Source: Meghimatium bilineatum
Lineage: Eukaryota > Mollusca > Gastropoda > Stylommatophora > Philomycidae
Direction of reading: 5' to 3'
Assembly: GCA_034231615.1 (NCBI GenBank)
Contig: CM067314.1
Span: forward strand, 10,941,890 to 11,005,889
DNA length: 64,000 nucleotides
The position numbers and the translations under genes are program-made. Of the stretch, positions 48,601 through 57,600 are shown in pieces. The notes below the pieces were generated by a model, which was given only the letters and a program-made list of their open reading frames with translations, was not told where the DNA came from and did no database searches. Numbering within the stretch: position 1 is the first letter of the stretch; each line of letters begins with the position of its first letter.

Positions 48601-51600
48601 CACACATAAGCAAACAACACCTCCAAATCAAATCCAGCATCAATTTATCTCTACTGTCTCCGAATTTCACATAAATAACTCAATACATAAAAACGTTACG
48701 CCAAAGTCATAAAATTTAGCCGGGTGCCAGAGGAAATATGCGCTATTTTTAGCTAGGCTGCTACAGGTTAATGAAAGCTTATCTTAGCCTGTAGCTACCC
48801 AGACAAAAATTATACAACTTTCCTCTGGAACCCAGACAAAAATTATACAACTTTCCTCTGGAACCCAGACAAAAATTATACAACTTTCCTCTGGAACCCA
48901 GACAAAAATTATACAACTTTCCTCTGGAACCCAGACAAAAATTATACAATTCCCTCTGGAACCCAGACAAAAATTATACAACTTTCCTCTGGAACCCAGA
49001 CAAAAATTATACAACTTTCCTCTGGAACCCAGACAAAAATTATACAACTTCCTGTGGAACCCAGACAAAAATTATACAACTTCCTGTGGAACCCAGACAA
49101 AAATTATACAACTTTCCTCTGGAACCCAGACACTTTTTTGACTTCTGGTTTTTTTCCTGCAGGTTTGCTTTTTGTGGCATAACTTTTTTTATTTATTGAG
49201 TTATTGATTTTAAATTCTGAGACAATAGAGATAAATGGATGCGAATATGGTTTGGAGCTGTTATTTGCATGTGTGTGTGTCAGTGTTATGTTGTGGACAA
49301 CGAACATTGACAGTTTGGACAAATACACACAAAGGATTTACTGTGTCAAGGTTATCCGTAGGCTTAGCTGCAGTTTGTTTGTTTGTTTTGCGTTCGCTCC
49401 ATTGTAACCATCGCGGATATCCGTGCGATTTCCGCCGGGAGCATGATTACGTTGTGCCACCGTTATGCGCCTTGTAGGCCTAGCACATCCGATTTCGGCA
49501 TGCCGCTTAGCTGCAGAAAACAGTTTCACAAATTCCTTGTCATAAACGACATTATTTACATAATTATTAAATATTATGAACATCTCCCTCTACCACGATA
49601 TGTTGAGCTACGGTACCTGCAACACTAAAGCTTTAGAAATCGTCTTCATCTGAATGTTCATGAAGAATTCCTGGAAAATGGCATAACTGAAGTTAGGTCC
49701 ACACAGTTTGGTTTGCAAACATGGATTGGTCGAATAAATTACGACTGCGCTTATATATCATCTCAAAAAATCCCAGGGCATTGGCTCTAGCTAATATTTA
49801 TTATAACATTCATTTTCCTTTTGCGCTGAAGTTAGCGCATAGGGCAGAGGTCAGATCTCTCCAATTCTGTCTGTTCAAAGCTATTCTGTGCTGTTCTTGA
49901 ATAGTGTGGATATTGATTATTATAACAGCATGATGGGAAATTTAATAGCGATATAATATTTAATATTTGATATAGATGTCAGTCAAACTGACCACTTACC
50001 AATGTCAATCTGTTCTACTGCATCTTCAACTTTGACATTTGGATCAGCCACAGTCTGGACAAATGGGTACAGGTTGCATACAACAATTCTGAAAATAAAT
50101 AAAAGATGTTCCATATGAACAACAAATCTGAAAATAAATAAAAAAAGATATTCCATACAAACAACAATTCTTAAAATAAATAAAAATACATGCTCCACAT
50201 AAATATTTGTATGCGCCATGTTGTTTGCAGAGTAACATAAGTCTTTCTTCTCTGTACAACCCCCCCCCCTCACCCCAGTTTCATATTTCCGAGATTCTTA
50301 ATATGCAACATTGATGTTTTTCACTGCCTTTTTTTTTCTATTGCATGGAACCTTCTTTTTCTTCTGTCATTCTCAAACTTGTATGCATTAGCAAAATATG
50401 GTCCAGAAAATAGATTGTGATGAGTCATGTATTACAGGTGCAAATATGCTTGGTTGAAAGGAGCAGATATTAAGTTGTGTGTGTTGTTAACAATGACAAA
50501 AAAACATTGCTTTTTTCAGACCACATTCTTAATCTCTAGTAACCTGAGAACAATCATAGAAGAAACTCTTGCAACTTGGCAAGATATAGTCTGGAGAAAG
50601 GAATGCATTATGGTTTACAGCTTGGCTGACGACAAGTATGACAATATAACATGATCACAGAAGCATGAAAATTCAAAGAAATATCACATCAACATAACAA
50701 TGGGACTGCAGAAACTCAATTACACACATTCTGAATTGAAAAATTGTCCATGTACGTAAACATTTTAAGTGTGAAAATAAATCACGTTTTTGATGTGTTG
50801 TTAATGGTCGCTAGTATATTTATTACAATTTATTATAAATAGTCACATTGTTTACTTCCACTGTAATCAGATATAGTAGGATCTACTCACTTAATCATGT
50901 TGTAGTTATGTTTCTTCAGGTCAGCTTGGTCTGAATCGTGAAGCCTGGCCAGAATTCCTGTAAATTTATAAGAATGTTACCATAAAATATCCTCGTATTT
51001 GGTTACAAGTGAAATGCATTATCTGAGACATCAGGAAATGTGTGATGCAACCTGAGTACTAATATATGACTTTGAAGCCTGGAAAATTATTAAAACAGAT
51101 ACTTTCCCCATTAACGCCAGTACTAAATGGATGTGACCTTTTAGAAGGGTGTTAAGTAAAGTTAAATGTAGATCACTATTAAACTGTGACATCCGCCAAT
51201 GACGGATGGAAATCTAGTACTACCTTTGTCCTGCTATAACAGAGTTCCAGTGGAGTTTGAGAATGAAAGCTGAAGAAGAAGATTGTTGTCACATTAATTT
51301 GCACATTCCTGACTGATGCATGTGTTGTTGAGTATCCGACTTTAGCATGGCTTTGAATCACTTTGACAATATATGGGATAGGAGGAGATGAGAACAACAT
51401 GAAATGAGGATGAGAACATAAGGATAGAGACAAATGGACAATTCAAGTCATTGGTTTATTCACCCGAAGATGTGTAAACACTCACTCTACAGGGGACACG
51501 GGTTTGATTGAACCAGACAGAGAGATACCTAGAGCCAATGATGATGATACTGATAGGGAGATGATCTGATATACAATAAAAACATTACGGTTTTAGCAAT

Positions 51601-54600
51601 TGTTCAATTAGCAATTGGATGAGTACAATATTATTTTAGCACTCAAAGAGATTATCCCAGAAGGGGAGTAAAGAATGGCAACACTGAAACTTGTAGATGA
51701 TGATGAGAAAATAAACCCTTTAGCTGTGATAGGGTAGCTCTTAACACTTTTCTGACCAATTTTGACGATAGTCGACTTTCTGTTACAGAACCTTGCTGAC
51801 CAATTTCGATAATAGTCAAAAGTGCTATGATAGATCAGAAAAATGGGAATACCCATTGCAATAATGTGACTAAAAATAGCGTTTCCGGGAATTTATGTTG
51901 TGTAAAAATTGCGGCACTTAAGGAATACCGATGTAGACATCGTAGATGAGTTTTTATCATGAAATATCGGAGATTTCAAAGGTAATATCATATGATATAT
52001 ATAAATTAATGTAAATCTAGGCCTATCATTACAATAAGTAGCATTTTGCAATTGAAATAACTCTGGAGCTTTCAAATTCATTCAGAAAGTGCAAACAGTC
52101 ATTACAACACAAAGAAAGTGTCCAGGCTTTCTTGCGCTAGATCGATTTTATACGGATTTTTAAAGACGGCGATGTCAATGTATAAAATTTTGCGTGCACC
52201 CTCTGTAATGGCGGATAAGTACGCTATGGATTGCTGGTGAGCAAAGTGTTAAAATCCAATAGCCATTCTGACAATAGCATAGGTCGGTGTCAGTTGAATA
52301 ACCAATGTTGACACTCAAATATTTGCTGTCTCAAAGGTATGTTGTGTTGAAGGAGAGAAGCGAAATAAGGGATGTGTGTGTGGTGTGTCGTGGATGCCTT
52401 TTTATTACCTGAAGTGAGACATTCTAGTGCTGAAGCATCCCAGCATCATCATGTCCTGCCAGGAGTGCAGCATATACGTCTGGGCCAACTACGGCATCAT
52501 TCATCTGTCAGATCTGTTGACCCTTCTGCAGTGACGCCCACCTAACATTTCCTTTCTCCCCACCTAAGAGCGTGCCATAAAAGGACAAATCTACAATGCT
52601 CACTAGCCTACATATCTCAGCCATCCACTGGACCATTTGAAAGAAAACGACAAAAGAAATCGAGGTAAGACATGCGGTGACAATGAATTTTTCACAGGCG
52701 ACTGCTTGCCGGCATATCCGCCAACTTTCCAGTCACCTCTTACATTACAACATGCCTGGAAACAGGACAATGGCCCTATTTTTTTGCACCCTGAACTAGA
52801 AGTCCAGGTCCCTTTTTTCACATGGGAGACAGACCTATCATAAGAGATGACTAAGAACATTGCGGGGTGATGTTGACTTCCATCAATCCCATAAGTCTAG
52901 TGACCTAATACTCACTCTGAAGCCAGATGTGCCAGGCCGAAAGGAACTGATACTCATAATAAAACTATACATAAGACAATGAATTCCATTCTCTGGACTA
53001 CATCTTGAAAATATGCCGGAGAATGATAATGAATGAAAATCATACTACAAACCGTTAGAAGAAACTCATGCTTATCTATTTAAGGTGAACAATTACCGGT
53101 AAATAATGTGAGAAATTACCTCCATGAACTGCAGGATGAAGTGTCTTCACTCGACCCCCCAACATCTCCGGAGCACCTGTAAGTTCTTCAACCTCGCTAA
53201 CAATAGAGAAAACAAGAAAATTAATGTTGTATTGGTCAACAAATATTCGGTGTTGGAGATGAAATGAGATAAATGTAGATGGTGATAATAATAAGCATCC
53301 ATTGTAGGTGATGATGACAACAGTTTCAGAGTTATGTTGTTGTATTTCTCTGGTGTAGGCGATGACTGAAAAGTTCAATCCTTTCATAGAATCCTCTACA
53401 ACATTAGGAACACGCACAATCTGGATTGGGTATCTGTGCGTTCCTGCGTTCCGTCTTTTCCAGCAGCATGTTTTCTCTGAGATTTGATGCTTTTCAGCAA
53501 CGAAAACATCTTTGATGATGGTGATAGAATCCATAGGGAGTACTAGAGTACTATTCGTTCCCTGTGAGACGCAGGAGTTTTACTTTCAACTCAAGATTGA
53601 TGTTTCTGATATTATTTTTGATGTTTTTATTTTTGCTAATCCTAGATGACTTTTACTTATTTTTCTTCAGTGTTAACTCTCAAACTCCTACAAATTTTCA
53701 GGATGCTTTCCAGCAAACAAAATGCATTGTCATGTGTTTCAGCTTGGCTGCAGTTTTTGTGTCATTGGGTCTGACACATCCGACTTCAGAATGGCTTCTG
53801 GGTCACTTTTGGGATCAACATTGTTTCAGGGTCACTTTGACCCCATATGGTGAGGGGCAGCTAACTGCACCCCAAAACATCATCTTACTTGAGTCTTACG
53901 ACATGCTTGGAAGGTAACAGTGTCATTATTCTTTTCTCCCCCTTTTGGGTTCTGGCAGCACATGACTAGTTATCAAGTTCTCACTTCATTTCAGCAGGGA
54001 AATGGTTTTAGATTTCAAGCAGGGTCTAGAGGAACCCTCATTTAATTTAGAATTTGTAATAAAAGTAATTTCAATTTTTTTAAATAGTATATATGTATAC
54101 ACTATGCTTTGTCACGACTCAGATAATATACCAGTTCCAATAAGCAAGTCCATGAAATGTAAGATCAAGGGAAGACGAGATAGGGGACGACAAAGAGAAA
54201 AGTTGCTAGACAGACTAGTATTGTGGCATGGTAGAAGCTCACCAACCGATATAATTGACAACACCATAGACAGAAGAGTCGTGAAGAAACATGATCGCCT
54301 ACGCCACTCTGCATTGCACTTGATTGATTGATATATGTCCCAGTAACAATCTGCAGAAAACAGAACATATTTTACAGAACAATCAACTGTACCACATAAG
54401 AAGAAAATTACAGCCATCTGAAAAAGCTCTGATGGACAAGCTCTACTGCTGTCTAGGGGATGGTGACCACAGCAGAGTTCATACAAGAAATCCAAACCAG
54501 CATCTGACTCTGACAGGAGAACCAGGAAGAAGCACATAAACTTCATAGAAATGATAAAGATTAATTTTATGTTCAAGACTACACCACAACGTAGCTCGCC

Positions 54601-57600
54601 CATGTGTTGGCAGGGCCCGAAAGAGGAGCAAAGAATAGCAACACTTTTTACCTTTCAGGCATGTCGTAAAAGGTGACTAAGGAGGTTATGGGATGGAGTT
54701 GGCTGTCCCATTCCATAAAGGGTTAGTGACCCAAAGCCATGCTGAAGTCAGATGTGTCAGGCCAAAAGGTGCAGATATCACAGCAATGCTGTAAACCATG
54801 ACACAACGCATTCCGTTCTCCAGACTACATCTTGCTAATCTGCACGAGTTTGAGAACGAACGCAGAAGAAGAATCATGGTTTACAGTTTTACTGCATTAT
54901 CTGCTTCTTTCAGCCAGACCTGATACATCCTATATAGGATGGGACAGCCAATTCGACCCAGAACCTCCTTAGTCACCTCTTACGACATGCATGGAAGGTA
55001 AACAGTATTGCTATTATTTTTTGCAACACAGACAACTAACTCATTTCATGGCACTAAACAGTTTGCAAGGCTATATTCTTCAACTGTCATGAAACAAGCT
55101 AATCAACAATTCAAATTAAAAAGAACAACATGTCACATCCAAATAACAAAAATGATTCAGAAGGAAGCAACAGTTAAGCTATTAAAAATAAGCACATGCG
55201 TACCTCACTGGAATGTTGGCATCTCTGATAGCTTTAGCAGTTCCTCCTGAGGCTACCAGCTTGAAGCCATAGGAAGACAACTGCTGTGCAAATTCTGTGA
55301 GTCCATTCTTGTCTGACACACTGAACAAAGCTGGAAAAAAAAAACCTTTATAAATTTTAAACTGTCTTCTTTAGTGTTCATTCTCAAACTTCCGCTAAAT
55401 CCGTCTTGTTGCAGGCAGGACAATGGTCCTATATTTCCATAAGAATTAGTCCAGAGAACAAAGACTCTCAACAGGCTGTTGATGCTTTATTTGCATCAAT
55501 CGTCTGGCACATCAGTGCACATGGATGGTATCTGACTTCAGTGGTAGAAATTGTAAAAAACTATGGCACTTGTCCTCGAAGAAGCAGTTCGATACAATAA
55601 AATCTTGAAACCAATCTGACACAATCTTAAAAGTGACCATGATTCCCACTTTTGAAATCTTCAAAGTGGATGAGGTCCCTTAACGCATTAACTATGTCAG
55701 ATCGATGTGTCATACTGTGTCCGTGCTTGCCAGTGTATCGTCTCACCTGCATGTCCTGGTACGAATATATAAATAATCCTTCAGGTCATTGATTGTGTCA
55801 ATAACTCCACCCAGTCACTTCAAATGACTTCCTGCTTCAACTTTGCGGAGCCGGTTCACTGAGTCAATAAGTATGCATGTATGACAATAGTCCTGTGACA
55901 GCACCTTCATCACAGCCTTTATCTAGTCATCAGATCATCATCATGGCACTCCGGACAAGTCCATAAGTTCTCCAATCTCTCATATTCAGTATGTCCTTCA
56001 GCGTGTGGTAACTGACTGTTCTGGTTCTGTTGATAACTCTTCTTTTGATTCCTATATGAGTATATGCCCGTACCTCCATTGCAAGACTGCTCGTGATTGT
56101 AGTAAATTTGATTTTTTTTTACCATGTGGGAACAGCCCAAGTACAGCATTGATCATGAATGACTAGCCCATCAGCTTAGATTACTACATTATTTTCTGCA
56201 GTATTATCAATGAGTGCCATGATTTTTTCATCCACAAACACCAAATTTTTTCCCTGCAACTTCTGTCCAGTGTGAGTAGGTACCACATAATGCAGGTGGA
56301 GTGGGTATTCACTCTCTAGGATCAATGCAAGTAGGATCACATCCTTGGCAAATATTAAACCATTAGCCCCATGTTCATGACGCTGCATGTTCATATTGGG
56401 CTGTCATTTACTAGAGCGCACTTTCTGAACTCCCTGGAATTGTCACTCAAGAAATGTGCTCTGAGTGACACGCTTACGCTTATCAAGCCACAAACTGCTC
56501 AGTTAAGGATGGAGTGCATGGAAAACCCAAGCAGAATTAAATCAGTCCTCTGTGTCTTTTAATGTTTTAAAAAATATTTGAAATTGGATTCAGTATTAAA
56601 TTGTATTCAGACAACAGCTTTCCTGTCCATTCCACTCTCACCAGTATAGTTGCAGCCGAAAGGGGGCAAAATAGTAACACTGCCATTCTCCATGCATACT
56701 GTTGAAAGCAACCGAGGCCAGCCTCAGCTGCTGGGGTTTGCTACAACATCCTGTAAAAGAAGAAAAAACAAAACCACCAACAAACCTGGAGGCAACAAAA
56801 AGGAAAAATTTTAGCCTCATCGATCTGGAACAGAAGGTTTTTCAAGGAGGCATATGACAGAAAAAGGAAAAGACCACAACCAAGAATGAAAGAATTAAAG
56901 AAACCAAGAATATACCAGAATTAAAGAAACCAAGAATATACCAGAATTAAAGAATATACCAGAATTAAAGAATTAGATGATTATCATCAAGAATGAGTAG
57001 GATCTGTAAAGATTTGAAAACAATAGCTAAAGATAAGGTCAAAATGGAAGAGGGTTGTTGATGACCCATACTTCGCAGTAAGACGACTGGTCTATATATA
57101 GCCTAGAACAGTGCTTCTAAACCACTGTGCTGCTGCAACATGCCTCCAGGCCTTCAAGAGCATCTTGAATCATAGATGTATTTATGAGCATATAAAAGTT
57201 TATTTGGATCCCTGCCCAGACGTATACAATTTTTGTTCTTTTATCAGGCAGCAGTGTCACAAAGGTTAAGCATTCATTATTCTCTAGACTATAGTGCAAA
57301 CTCATAGGAGGGGGAATGCCACCGTCCATACAACCACCCCCCCCCCAACAAATCAGAACATGACTTGATTTAGTACTATGAACGTAGCTAAATGGTGGGC
57401 CAAAATGTATCCATGGCCCTGCTAGCCATGAGTAGTATTAATATTCTATAGCAATATTCAATATGTTTCTACAACAAGAAGAAAATGGTGGATTTATTAA
57501 TTTATATCATGTAATGTTATAATGGTTTCTGCTCTAAGTACAGCACACACTGTTAGGCGCTGAAGGAACATTATACAATTATAGAGAGAATTAAGAGTCA

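Noticed and set aside
48779..49068. Repeat-protein ORFs [11 protein letters not shown] / [11 protein letters not shown]
   Set aside because: Frames of the 33 bp minisatellite inside the foldback element.
53197..53534. Upstream extension of the open frame before ATIC exon 3 (from [11 protein letters not shown])
   Set aside because: This is intron 2. A clear acceptor and phase match to exon 2 exist, and the extension has no ATIC similarity.
57109..57360. Second hAT-type MITE from the CAGTGCTTCTAAACCA terminus
   Set aside because: No inverted partner terminus or target duplication was found.
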